Shown piece by piece: positions 26,566-38,235 of a stretch of 64,000 nt of DNA; position 1 is the first letter of the stretch; each line of letters opens with the position of its first letter. A program made the translations under genes and the position numbers. The notes under the pieces were generated by a model. The model searched no databases. It had not been told where the DNA came from and was given only the letters and a program-made list of their open reading frames with translations. Origin of the DNA: Brienomyrus brachyistius (lineage: Eukaryota > Chordata > Actinopteri > Osteoglossiformes > Mormyridae). Location: the NCBI RefSeq assembly GCF_023856365.1, contig NC_064552.1:2396811-2460810 (forward strand), given 5' to 3'.

Positions 26566-27084
26566 GAGTTTTAATGACGCTTTAATTATTCATTCAGTCG
26601 AATGCTTATGGAAGTAGTTCAAGTTTAATAAGCTTGGCTCTGTGTGCCTTACAGAAGATGAAGACTATGCTGTATGATCTGGTGCTGGGGCTTTTCTTTG
26701 TCAGCCATGTGATCTTAACCTCAGCCCCCCTCCCTAACTCCCCCCCAAGTTTTGCAGAAAGCATAGCAACTGGAGGGTTGGGTCTGTGCTGTGATTGGCT
26801 CACACAGACAACACCCTTGGCACAGAGGGGTGAGGGTTGTGTCAAGGGGTTATAAATTAAGCTTGTTTTTTCCCCTTCCTCTCTCCTCCCTCTCCCCTAT
26901 CTTAGAAAAAAAGTCCAGTGCACAGAATATACTGTAGATAGTCAGTGACATGTTTGTGTTGTTAGAGAAAACTGAGCTGTTGGTAGTGTGATGGAGGTTG
27001 GTGAGGGTTGGGGGTTTCGTTCAGTGACATCAGTCTAGCATTTAGATCTTGTCGAGTGTGGAGATCTGGCCATATGTTTGCAGG

Positions 27085-27165
27085 CATCTGCGGTTGGTGT
27101 TTAACAGACACCTTTTCCAAAAGCAATCAGCTTACGACCATCCAGGTACAATGACAGCTTAATAA
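27085..27165 (-). repeat. SINE tail fragment, antisense
   Basis: 'AACAGACACCTTTTCCAAAA' followed by 'GCAATCAGCTTACGA' matches the reverse complement of the usual 'TTTGGATAAAAGCGTCTGCT' tail with several changes. Confidence 0.5.
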
Positions 27166-29311
27166 AATGAGATGATAGGCACAGTAGGTACCCGGAGGCT
27201 GCGGCCCAACTCTTCATGTTAAAAGACTAAAAGAACCACAAAAGTGTCAAGCAAATGCGGCTCCCTGATAAAGGAGGATGATTTATCAGATATTACCGAA
27301 GCTACTGTGTTCACCAGTATTTTGACAAATATAATTTTTTCCTGCAAAATACCTCATAAAACAGGGTAATTTTGGCTTAATTCAACAAATGGTCCATGCT
27401 CGGGCATCTCAGAATTGAACAATTTTGTGGCACTTTGTTTGCCCCTGGGCCAATATGAAAAAACAAAATTTCTCTGGCCTAGCATGTTAAATTTAGGAGT
27501 TACGCTGACTTTAACTTTAATGAGATTTTTCCTTTGTTTGCAAAAATGCCTGGTCGGCTATTTTCAGATGCCTGTGTTTTTGGAACGGTAACACCTAGGC
27601 ACCGGAAAAAAATTGTGGATATACAAGTCTTTGGCCTAATTCCATATATTATTTATTCAGCTTGTAGCATGTACCCAACTAATGATAAAAACATTTTCTA
27701 AACATGTGCCCCTATTCAATTTTGACTGGTATTCTAAAGGCCGTATGTCAGTCAGCATTGTAAGTAAGGTCACCTAACATTATTGACATGTATTCATTAC
27801 TCCATACTCTGCAACTGCACTTGGTATCTTCCTCTTATCTGCCAAGAGGTGCGCACTACAGGTCACCAAACATCCCAAATTTCCATATCAGGAGTCCTGC
27901 CACAAGCTCAGAATCTCAAGGGGTAGTAAAAATATTGTCAAAATGGAATGCTACAATATTGTCATTGTGTCATTTGAAAGTTCTAGGTTTGCTTTACTAC
28001 ACATAAACAATAATGGTGTTTTTTGTTTTAAGGGTTCTATTGAATTATGTTTTAGTCACCCATGGTGGTGATTATGCAGCAACTTCCTTTGTGTTAGATA
28101 ATGTTCTATTTTGGTTACTGAATTTATGCCTGAGAAAAAGCTTAGCTCGAATTACAAAAAATGTAAACTTTGGTATAGCTAACATAGTATGAACATATTC
28201 CAGATGTCTTACTTTATGAAATATTTCATTTAAACAATGGAGGCTCAACAGTCGCTCAGTTAGTGCACTGCATGTTGTCTTTGTATACTTCACACGCTTC
28301 TGTAGTATGCTGGGGGCGGAATTATTCAATTCAGCAATTATTATTATTCAGTTATAAAAGTTACAATCAGAGCACAAAGAAACAGGAAGCAATAAAGAAC
28401 TTGCTAAATTACAATCAAATGAGTAAGATATCTAAAATATACTTTTACTATTACAGCTACAGTTCAGAGACGCTCGAGCGTGGGCAATACCAAATACTTA
28501 TTAAACTGAGCCAGAATGACCCAGCAAGATAATACACCAACACAGAATGTGCTAATTCCTCCCTTTTTCGCTGCCACTTCAAGAAAAAAAGCAATTTTAT
28601 GTCCATCAGCAGGTTCCTAGTCTTCCAGATTACTTATCAACTTAAGATGGAATATGCACCTGACACAGCAGCTGACTAAATAAACATTAATTCCATTTTA
28701 ACACTGTAAACCATGCAATTAATAATAATTATTAGTGTATAATGAACGCGAATAAAATAGAACAAAGAACGGTTATCACATGTTCAATGTAATCCTACAA
28801 AACTTTTAATGTTCTGGTAGCCTTTATTAAACATAATTTTTCTTTTCATAGTAACCCAAACGCTTTCTGGCATGAGAAATGGTGAGTAACTGTAAAGGAG
28901 TTTTAACCTTTTATCTGCAGCTAATATTGCTAGCATAGTTTTGAAAACAAAACAGAGCTAATATTATACTGACCAATCTGCCTCAGGGTATATGTTCAGT
29001 AGAGGGCAGAGGTTCCACTCATAACTCGCCTGTTGGTCAAAGCAAACATGGCAATTCACAACCAACCGTCAACTCCATAGCTGTTAGTAGCAAAAACACT
29101 AAAATCGAATGCTACAAAGCAGCGTTTCTCAAACCAGTCCTTAGTGACAAACAGACAGTCCACATTCTTGCTCCCTCCCGGCTCTCAAAAATGTGGACAG
29201 TCTGTGAGCCCTGAGGACCGGACTGGGAAACACTGCTAAAAAGTAAATTAAGGAATTAGCAATAGGTATTTTATACAACCAAGGAGAGGCATATCGATGC
29301 AGCTAGGAGCC

Positions 29312-30060
29312 GGATGTCGAGTGGGAGGGCCAATGTCGAGTAGGAGGGGTAATGTCGAGTGGGAGGGCCAATGTCGAGTAGGAGGGGTAATGTCGAGTAG
29401 GAGGGCTAATGTCGAGTGGGAGGGCCAATGTCGAGTAGGATGGGTAATTTCGAGTGGGAGGGCCAATGTCGAGTAGGATGGGTAATGTCAAGTGGGAGAG
29501 CCAATGTCAAATAGGAGGGGTAATGTCGAGTGGGAGGGTCAATGTCGAATAAGAGGGGTAATGTCAAGTGGGAGAGCCAATGTCAAATAGGAGGGGTAAT
29601 GTCGAGTGGGAGGGTCAATGTCGAATAAGAGGGGTAATGTCGAGTGGGAGGGTCAATGTCGTGTAGGAGGGGTAATGTCGAGTGGGAGAGCCAATGTCAA
29701 ATAGGAGGGGTAATGTCGAGTGGCAGGGTCAATGTCGAATAAGAGGGGTAATGTCGAGTGGGAGGGCCAATGTCAAATAGGAGGGGTAATGTCGAGTGGG
29801 AGGGCCAATGTCAAATAGGAGGGATAAGGTCGAGTGGGAGGGCCAATGTTGAGTAGGAGGGGTAATGTCGAGTGGGAGGGCCATTGTCGAATAAGAGGGG
29901 TAATGTCGAGTGGGAGGGCCATTGTCCAGTAGGAGGGGTAATGTCGAGTGGGAGGGCCAATGTCGAGTAGGAGGGGTAATGTCGAGTGGGAGGGCCAATG
30001 TTGAGTAGGAGGGGTAATGTCAAGTGGGATGGCTAATGTTGAGTAGGAGGTACAATGTGG
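29312..30060. repeat. 19-bp/38-bp minisatellite
   Basis: It is built from two alternating 19-bp half-units, 'AATGTCGAGTGGGAGGGCC' and 'AATGTCGAGTAGGAGGGGT', which make a 38-bp higher-order unit. There are about 39 half-units. Variants (GTCAAATA, GTCGAATAAG, GTCCAGTAGG) recur at several places, so blocks of variants have been amplified together. Confidence 0.95.
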
Positions 30061-30109
30061 GAGGGGTTTATAACATATCATTTGATACCCCAACCCTCAT
30101 TATAAACCT

Positions 30110-30139
30110 GTCCTACTCGACATTGGCCCTCCCACTCGA
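30110..30139. repeat. Inverted single copy of the minisatellite unit
   Basis: 'CCTACTCGACATTGG' followed by 'CCCTCCCACTCGA' is the reverse complement of one unit of the array that ends 50 bp to the left. The bases between also pair in part (GGGTTTATAA against TTATAAACC). Confidence 0.8.
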
Positions 30140-33100
30140 ACGCTCTTCTTCCACTAAGTAGTGAGGGGAGAAATTATTCTTTTTTTTGGGACACAGGTCA
30201 TTTGATACAGTTCACCTAAAAGATTCGTTTTGAGCTACTAAACAAATTTTGTTGTATTTCTGATACAATGACAATAAAGTGTCATATTAAAATCATTTTA
30301 AATCATATCATATTGCATCTCTAAAATCCAGCTGCAGCCTCTGGAAAATCACTTCAGGTGTAGGATATATGCTACACCAGTAGATGGAGTATTTCAGTCA
30401 CGACCCAGGTACGGCTCTCAGAAATGTACAGTATAGGTTTAACATACAAGACACCAGAGATTGTCTTTTGCTGGTCCTATAGGGTCGCTTGCCTTTTCAG
30501 CAATGGTGCTCCGAAACTGAGTTTCCCCTTAATGTGCCTGTCGCCACACTTTAGTTTCTACTGCAACTTGCTACAGCACTGCCCTTGGTTCACTCCTTCG
30601 GTTCTCTCGTTCTGGGGTTCCTTTCCTAACTTATATAGTTGTAACCATTCAGTTACATGCTATAAATACAATGAATTATTTAAATGATAAATGTGCACAC
30701 ATACCAATCATCGGTCAAAACATTGGTAAATTTGGCTGAATTATAAAGGCCAGTAGGGCGACTAAATAGCCGTCAGCTCTTATGTCTGAACTGAGCGCTG
30801 ACCAAAAAGAACCTGAATGCCCATCACTCAAGGAGAGACTCTCGGTCGTTAGTTCACTGTAGGCGTGAATTAGGTCCCTGGTTCAGTTTTCAGCCAATCA
30901 TATGCTGTCTTACAACACGCCCTTACATGCCTCACTGGCTCTCACTGGCCGTAGTCCAGGAGAGAAGCAGCATTGACGTCATATTTCTGAGGACAAGCGG
31001 AAGTGTATAATTCTTGTAAAGGACTTGTTCCCCGCAAACGAGTCACTCGCGAACGTCACTTCAAGATGGGCATATGGGTTTTTGTTTTGCAGCTTGATGT
31101 CATATTATGATAAACCTTCAAAATACACTGATGTATTAGTGAACATTGTTATTTTAATGGGTAAATATCATCTGCATAAGTGTAAATGGAACAATCAACC
31201 GCCTTCATTTACTGGATTCAAAAATGAACTTAAATTATACTTCTCCACAATATGTCTTGCTGATATACCAGTCAGTGGGAAAAAATAAGTGATACTGCAA
31301 AAAATGTACTAACATTTTAAGCAAATTGTCAGAACCTATTTATTTTACCGTAGTCATACACGTTTTTATTCTAATTGAATGTGTAATCATGCTTCATTTC
31401 CCGCTGATTGTCTATAATTTACTTTCAAACGGCCATGCGATTTATTGATTTATTTTTCTTGAATGTTACAACACGAGTGACATCCCATCGAGCTATTGCA
31501 TCTTTATGAAAATAAAGCATTACAAAAAGCCCCCCAACCTGACTGAACACTGCCACTCCAACTCGTATACACAAGTATCACTTGAGGATTTTTACTAAAT
31601 GGAAGCAGGGTGTCGGGGATGGCTATTTCAACACAAACAAAAATACATATTATAAATAAACTAGTAAAAATACAATTATAGAATTCTGCTCCTTATCCAC
31701 TCATGAACAAATCGAAAACTGTCACTGCAGAACGGTAAAATGGACTGCTAAAGAAGTTAGAATCGAGACGCAAGCGGAGAGGGAACCTACCCTCCCCAAT
31801 GCCAGTGTCAGCAGAATAGAAATGCAAATCAACTCTGCCTTTACTGCACATGAGGAATGTCACGCTAGCTTCCAGGTCACGGTGTGGAATGTGGAGGTGC
31901 GCTTACAATAAGTGGTCAACAACAGGTGAGTTTTTAATTGCATAAATAGTTTAAAACGCTATACAATGGTAATTCTGTGGCAGACTAGCCGAAGACAAGA
32001 AATCTCAAATGGGATGCGATAAACGTACCTACAGCGCCATCTGCTGTTTGGGAAGTTGATGTTACTCAGCCCGTTTGTGAGAAAATCTTGCAACACAGAA
32101 ATGTTTGTGCGAAAATCACATGAGCCACAAATACAAAGCTGCCATTTTTGTATTTTTTTAATGAGAAATTGACCTTTTATATTGAGAAACACGTTGCATT
32201 TGCGAGAAAGTAATCGTTTCTGAATAAAAATCAAATAAACGCCCCTCCACTAAGTTCACTAGGATGCACTCCGGGTTCCCATTTGCAGAAGCAACCATGT
32301 TTAGTTATTTAACTAGCAACGCAAAAGCCGTGGGTTCAAATATAAGGAAACACACCCAAATTGTAACTTGTCCCTCTACTATAAATTGATGTTAGGCATA
32401 TGAGGCAAAATGTAGAACAAATAATAAAAACTTATGTAAAATACATCCCACATAAAGTCCCACATAAATGAAAATATATTTGTAAAGTATAGGTTTAACA
32501 TACAAAGTGTTAAGACATTGGTTACCTTATTTTTCGTTAACTTTGAAATTCATATTAAAGTACATGAGTAACAGTTTTCACAAAATGTTATTGTAATTTA
32601 ATGAGATTTAATGCCTGCTGTAATGTCTGTAATCCACCGCAAGTCGCTGTGAACGTATCGAAAGGGCAACATAGAACATTGGCTGCAAAACCGTAGGACC
32701 ATTAAACACAGGATGCGAACGCAACCTCCAGGATTGGCCTGGTTTTCTGTCTCCGCCGCGCCTTCCGAATCCTGTCATTGGTCACATGTGCCGCCCGATC
32801 TTTCGATTCAGCCAGTGGACCAGTCGGAACGATCCATCTGTGGTTGGGGTGTAACTATTGTCTTTCATGGCTACTTGTCTACCACGAATAACTACGAACA
32901 AAAAATAAATGAATTAATTAAAGTGTTAATTATACGATTGTTATAAGGTATGCTGTTATTCCTCAAACAAATATTAAAGCGTAATTGTAAAAAACTGGAC
33001 AAATAACCTAAGGGAAGTTGTTACCACCTGTTATGTTCGAAAACGTGACCGAATGAAAACAACTGCAAGACTGCAATCTTTAGTCACACAAACATGGGCG

Positions 33101-33420
33101 TGGAACTGGGAAGTCGCCTGCGCGCCGCGGGCGGAGAAGGGTTAAGGAAAGCAATACGGTACATCGTTTAAAAATTAATGATGTTTGACCCTATTTGTCA
33201 AATAAATTAAGCAGGGAAAAAATAAAATATGAGTCTGATCATAAAAGACTAGTTTTACACAGTTAAAATAAGTCGACATAAAAGTGAGCCAGAGAGGACG
33301 TTATGAGATAAGATTCTCTTTCTGCTTCTCCTGCTTCTGCTGTTACGGAGGCCGGGGCATTGAATCCATGGTGCATTTCCTCCTGCTGATGATAAACTAA
33401 GGTTTCTTCCTTTGTGTTAT
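30140..33420. other. Intergenic stretch, no supported gene
   Basis: A/T-rich. It contains the LINE fragment at 31083-31288 and a SINE-like piece at about 32320-32420 ('AAAGCCGTGGGTTCAAAT' with a B box). From about 32320 onward it also holds diverged 3' flank shared with gene C. No coding exon is seen. Confidence 0.5.
31083..31288 (+). mobile_element. L1-like LINE, 3' end of ORF2 (fragment)
   Basis: The plus frame includes L-V-N-I-V-I-L-M-G-K-Y-H-L-H-K-C-K-W, then P-S-F-T-G-F-K-N-E-L-K-L-Y-F, and ends at TAA. That 'G-K-(Y/F)-H-(I/L)-H-K' block followed by a short tail is how ORF2 of fish L1/Tx1-group LINEs ends. Only this C-terminal piece is present. Confidence 0.55.
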
Positions 33421-33476
33421 TTGTAGATAATTAGAAGAAAGCATGTTGCTTATTAAGTGTCACGGCTCCACTTCAC

Positions 33477-35242
33477 TCACAGATTCTCCTCCTTGATGTC
33501 AACATTCACGTTTTCATAAATCACACCCCTCCACATGCCCTGTTCAGTGAGCTCCTTCACCTCTCCATTGCTCTTGATCTTCTTGATTTTAGCAGTAAAT
33601 GGGATGTCACAGTCCTCCTGCTTGCTGATTATTAAATTAGCTGTTACCTTTTTACGGGGTGGGATGGTGACCTCCGTCTCTTCCCCCAAGGTCATGGATG
33701 TCTCTTTCGTGGAGCTGGTGCCGTACGATCCCGAGTATGAGATTGTGACTTCTGATTTACATTTTACTATATATTCACACTCAAAAGACACAGTGGAGCT
33801 CAAACCCCAAGCATGATTCCAAGTGGTTGTTGCAGACTCAGTTTTCGTCCAAGTCATATTAAACTTGTGCTTCTGTTCCACGCTACTGCTGTTTGTGTAG
33901 GTTTCTTTCTTCACCACAGTTGGTTTTTGAGTCAGTGGAAGGACATTCTTGAAGTCCACAGAGATGATCTCAAACTCAGGACTGATGATGTCTCCGATGG
34001 TTGGGGTAAATTCACAATACTTGTCCGGCCCGTCCTTGGCAGCTTCAATGTTGAGGAGTCCACGGTCAATGAGACTCAGATATTTACCATTGTCAGCTCT
34101 AAACAAAACCTTCCCACCATTCCTGAAGACTTCAAATTCACAACATATGTCAGGGGAATTCTTAGCTGCCTCAGTGAAGTTAATACTGCCTCTCTGAATT
34201 CGACTGAGGTATACCCCTCTCAGATCTGTCATGCGAACTCTATGGTGCCCGACCTTTTCTATGAGGAACTTGCACCAAGGGTCTTTTGCCTCCTTGCAGC
34301 ACTCAATAGAATATATTCCCTTCCGTTCAATCGGACTCCAGTATTTGCCATTGACATCAGTCAGAGCCACTCCCTCTTCTGCCCCAATGAAGGCTTCAAG
34401 TGGACCGAAACCAGCGACAATTGCCTGAAGCAAAAAATGCACATTTGTACAAAGGGCCTATATGTAGGTAATTAAAATAATACAGCAGTAACAGTTAGTG
34501 ATCGGGAGTTAACAATATTGTAAAATGTACGTATTCAGTGTTCTGTAAAATAATTTGCAAGAGAATGAGAAGGTTATTAAATCACAACAGCTTGCATCGT
34601 ACCCTGCATGAAAATATGACATTGAGCTTTTAACTAACAGAATGTACCACATAGTATATAATAAAATAATGTTTTAACATCAGATCAGGAGATGAACATG
34701 CAAACTGCACATATGCAGTACTGGACAGTTATACCAGCACAGATGATTCGCTAATCATGTGGTATCGCTGTCACTGGGAGGGGGTGTACTGTTATTGTCA
34801 ATGTTTTGTGTTTTTGTCGTTTTTGCCTGGTCTCCCTAGGCAGCAGAAGAACTGATGATGATTGGGGACTTTGGAGACCCCAAACCTGTCACCGGGAGGG
34901 GGGGGGATTTCTGGTATGTTCACTTGGAGTGCTTTGCAGCGAATGGATCTGTAAGGAGCGGCTGTGGCCGACAGCAGTCATTATTAGCGAACGCTTCAGT
35001 AATTATAGGGTCTGATTTACTAGCACCTGAAATTAGACAACAGCTAATCGAAATGAAGCTCAGACTGGGCATTTGTGGTCTGTGTGCATGAGAGAAGTGA
35101 CAGAATATCAGGCAATAAACCTACAACATATTAAAATGTACAGAGTGATCAATGCATGAGAAACGTATCTGGAAATGCTAATTTAAATGTAATAAGAAAA
35201 CAGAGACTGAGTTATTTATGACGAAGAAACACAGCTCACCAT
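33477..35242 (-). CDS. Gene A: agglutinin-aerolysin fusion, 316 aa
   Basis: Probable soluble pore-forming lectin. The ATG (35242-35240) is the last three bases of a 35-nt exon 2 (35274-35240, donor ATG|GTGAGC). The rest is one exon, 34424-33477, after a 'TTTTTTGCTTCAG' acceptor. Residues about 24-141 hold three related repeats (D-x-x-G-K-Y-W-S-P, D-L-R-G-V-Y-L-S-R, D-N-G-K-Y-L-S-L, each ending C-K-F or C-E-F), as in amaranthin-type agglutinins. Residues about 147-316 form an aerolysin-type module: T-W-N-H-A-W-G-L, then an alternating strand region, then S-G-S-Y-G-T-S-S-T-K and T-I-P-P. No signal peptide follows from this start. Compared with B-E it has three extra residues near 218-224 (C-E-Y-I-V-K-C), in the predicted hairpin region. 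Noncoding exon 1 ends at 35469. No canonical AATAAA lies close downstream. Confidence 0.85.
34838..35110. repeat. Conserved intron 2 element, gene A copy (shortened)
   Basis: The core 'GAGCGGCTGTGGCCGACAGC', 'AGTCATTATTAGCGAACGC' and 'TAATTATAGGGTCTGATT' is the same as in the other four genes. The left part is diverged, and the piece 'TTAGAAAGCACATCC' found in the others is missing. Confidence 0.7.
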
Positions 35243-35299
35243 TTTCTGCTTCAGAAATGATCTTTTCCTGTAACCTGAAATTCAAATTATGAATCATGA

Positions 35300-35450
35300 G
35301 CGCAGCAGACACGCAGCAGGGCAGACACGCAGCAGGACAGACAGGCAGCAGGACAGACACGCAGCAGGGCAGACACGCAGCAGGGCAGACACGCAGCAGG
35401 GCAGACAGGCAGCAGGACAGACACGCAGCAGGACAGACACGCAGCAGGCC
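35300..35450. repeat. 15-bp minisatellite in intron 1 of gene A
   Basis: About nine or ten copies of 'GACAGACACGCAGCA' with G/A variation. On the transcribed strand it starts about 20 bp inside the intron 1 donor. The open frames through it on both strands exist only because 15 is divisible by three. Confidence 0.9.
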
Positions 35451-35468
35451 ATGTAGAGCGGCCCTTAC

Positions 35469-35590
35469 CTGCACTCGCTTCTGCTGTCTCTCTCCAAAGG
35501 AGTGGAGCTTATTTTTGGTGATGAGCTCCTACTTCTGGTGCTTCCTTGAGAAGATGGTGGAACGTCTGAAGTTCTGAATCTGGCCAAAGA
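35469..35590 (-). other. Noncoding exon 1 of gene A (start uncertain)
   Basis: It ends 'GCGAGTGCAG|GTAAGG' at 35469. The upstream 120 bp are strongly conserved in all five genes and contain no ATG, which fits a 5' UTR exon. The 5' limit cannot be read from the sequence. Confidence 0.55.
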
Positions 35591-35830
35591 CAGAAGATGA
35601 TCAGTGGACCTGTGGCTGCAAATGATGCTTCCTTCAAGAGGAATAATCAAATGTGTACTTTGTTATTCTGTAATACTGTATGTTAAATAAAAACAGAATA
35701 CAGTATTCTTTTCAGAAATGACTTTTATTGATTATCTTAGCATAATCCTGTCCTCTTAGGAGCTGGCTGCTCCTAAGATGTTTGGAATGTCCAACCAAAA
35801 TGTGATTAAAATGTCACTTAATCTTGACTT

Positions 35831-35838
35831 TTTATATA
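35831..35838 (-). promoter_or_regulatory. TATA box of gene A (TATATAAA)
   Basis: 'TATATAAAAAGTCA' on the minus strand lies about 360 bp upstream of the exon 1 donor, with a purine-rich block ('GTGGGAGGGAGGAGTC') just before it. The same arrangement precedes B and D. Confidence 0.5.
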
Positions 35839-36667
35839 GCTGAAGAAATATGACTCCTCCCTCCCACCCCCACCCCCCACAGCCTCGGGGATTATGCTGT
35901 CAGAAAGGGGTGGTGGCAGGAATAGTGCAGGTAATGAAAAGTTTTTAAATATAAGTAACTGAGCGTTACATTCTTACAGATGCCTGACTGACTCCTTAAA
36001 ACAGCCAGTACTAACATTAATCCCCTGACAATGCTTTCAATGCAATTCATTGTGCAGGTTCCACAAAGAAATCTAAAAAATAAGAAAATGTCTAAGGTGA
36101 GAATTTTTCAGGCTCGTACTTGTCTGCTCGTGTACAAACAAGCTGTTTTTCCTGGTATACAGGGACATGCTCTCAGGCAGAGCAAAGGTTTTGTCTTGTG
36201 GGAGGTAATGAGAAATAGTCAGATGCCCCATTCAATGCAACATTTAACATGAATGGACATGAATGCACAAAACAAAAACAAGGTCGATGTTTTCCTTCAA
36301 CAGTCTTACAAATCAGAGAAGCGTGTAATAACCAGCACAATAACACAAATGCTGTCGGTTTTGTGATTTTATGCTCTTTTTCCAACAAAAGATTCTATTC
36401 AAAGTCAAGACGAATGATCTCAACAAACGAAAGGAAATAGGCACCGTTGTCACATACCGGCCTATCAGTGACCAAAGACTGCCTACGTTCACAGCCATAC
36501 CCCAAAACTCCAGCACCCTTATCAATGCAGGCTGTGCAGCCAAAGTTAACGTTACCATTCCACTCATTAATAAAGCGTGAATTTACTAAACCATTCTCAC
36601 TGTCACTCTCTTCAGACTCCGAGAGAGGATAATGATCCTGCTGAATCTCATTTCCATTGATACATAT

Positions 36668-37044
36668 TCTGAAGATATCCATCCATCCATTTTCCAAACC
36701 GCTTATCCTACTGGGTCGCGGGGGGTCCGGATCCTATCCCGGAAGCAATGGGCACGAGGCAGGGAACAACCCAGGATGGGGGGCCAGCCCATCGCAGGGC
36801 ACACTCACACATCATCCACTCACACATGCACACCTTCGGGCAATTTAGCAACTACAATTAGCCTCAGCATGTTTTTGGACTGTGGGGAGAAACCGGAGTA
36901 CCTGGAGGAAACCCCACGACGACATGGGGAGAACATGCAAACTCTGCACACATGTAACCCAGACGGAGACTTGAACCTGGGTCTCAGAGGTGTGAGGCAA
37001 CAGTGCTAACCACTGCACCACCATGCCACCCCTCTGAAGATATC
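36668..37044 (+). mobile_element. Full dispersed repeat with 12-bp target-site duplication
   Basis: The 353-bp element (36680-37032) opens with CCAT tandem copies and 'AAACCGCTTATCCTACTGGG'. It includes 'CCAGCCCATCGCAGGGCA' and ends 'AACCACTGCACCACCATGCC'. The 12-mer TCTGAAGATATC occurs at both ends (36668-36679 and 37033-37044), so the insertion boundaries are exact. The class is not assigned; the 3' part reads like a tRNA-related tail in antisense. Confidence 0.8.
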
Positions 37045-37984
37045 AATGGAATTGGCAACATCAGCATTTGGCAACATCAGCATGGTTAGTGCCTCCACCT
37101 CCAAAGCCCTAACATTAACGTTGATGTTGGTAGAAACTACTTGCTAAGGCAGCAGAAATTCAGTCCGCCCACCTCCTCCCCTGCACCGCCTTCGGCTCCC
37201 CGTCCTGGCCCAGGGTCAGCTCCTTCGCCTCCTGCCTGATCTCCCAGCCAGATCTGTCAGCTTCAGTGACAATGGAGCCGACAACCAAGAGACGGGCTTC
37301 ACCAAATCACTTTTCCGTACATTCACATTGTTCTAAAAGATAAACACTCTTGTCGACTCAAACGATTGAGGTCTCCTTGGTTGAATTAAGAAGGAAGCCC
37401 TTACTCTCCATTATATCAAAATAACACCACACCATTCACAGACAGGGCATTTATTTAGAAATTACGTTTAAAGTGGATAAGAAAAAAATGACAGGATGTC
37501 AAGCAATAAGCCTACAAAGTATTAAAATATATAGAATGATTAACATACGAAATGTGCAGAGCTGTCACGATTATTCAATTAAACTCGATTACACGATTAT
37601 TAAAAAGCATTGATTTAAACTTTCCTAATCGATCTGTCGGCAATATGCTGGAAGGATGGTGAAGCATAGAGGGTGAAAGTCCAACTACAGAGCAAAAGCA
37701 TCATTTGTGTGGAAGCACTTCGCATTAACCACACAGCATGCAGGGCGCTTCGGTCCATAAAGGTTTGTTCTTCAATGTTATTGTATCAGTAGGTTTGATC
37801 AGAGAGCGAGACAAGTGCAAAAGAATTAGCTTGTTCATTCACTGCACATCTCTAAAAGATAAAAAATATACATGTACGATATGCATAGGGCACAGCGAGA
37901 AAAACACATTTTACAAATTAATAATGTTTGACCATATTTCAAAAGTAAATTAAAAGTAAAAAGGAAAATTTAACAAAATTAGAG

Positions 37985-38235
37985 CAGTACGGTAAGCTTA
38001 TATTGTGACGACCGTGTGCAGGGAGAGCAAACAGGAAGCGGGGAATCAGGGTCAGGCACATGGAGACACAAAATCAAGGGGGGTTATTGTTGGCAGAGCA
38101 ACACGGTAAAAACGTCTACGACAGGACTGGGGAAACAGACTCGAACACGGACTAAATACAAGGGACTGATCAGGAATAAGACGGGACAGCTGCTCACGTC
38201 GGAATTCCACACGAGGTAATGAAGGGGATGGTATG
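37985..38235. repeat. Dispersed repeat, unclassified
   Basis: 'GTGTGCAGGGAGAGCAAAC', then 'GGCACATGGAGACACAAAAT', then 'GGAAACAGACTCGAACACGG' form the ordered blocks of a repeat seen widely in fish introns. The family was not determined. Confidence 0.35.

Larger units (their letters stand above)
22031..29300. other. Intergenic stretch, no supported gene
   Basis: It holds SINE fragments, a CT/CA microsatellite and a CCCTAA-rich dispersed repeat, and is otherwise A/T-rich. Open frames are all under about 135 codons, without paired splice signals or a recognisable family. A 30-nt piece at 28852-28881 with acceptor and donor is the only exon-like signal. Confidence 0.6.

Noticed and set aside
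29248..30093. Proline/threonine-rich repeat frames on the minus strand (S-T-L-P-L-L-L-D-I)
   Set aside because: They are produced by the 19-bp minisatellite. Three overlapping frames read the same motif, which marks a repeat artefact.
34425..34442. Signal-peptide-like start (M-H-F-L-F-V-F-Q) of the pore-former genes
   Set aside because: The first codon is GTG, not ATG, and the residues translate the pyrimidine tract and AG of the intron. The spliced ATG of exon 2 fits better.
33813..34475. Long plus-strand frame of 220 codons opposite gene A, with similar ones opposite C and E
   Set aside because: It is antisense to a conserved coding exon and is open because of that exon's codon pattern. 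It has no start context, splice sites or recognisable family.
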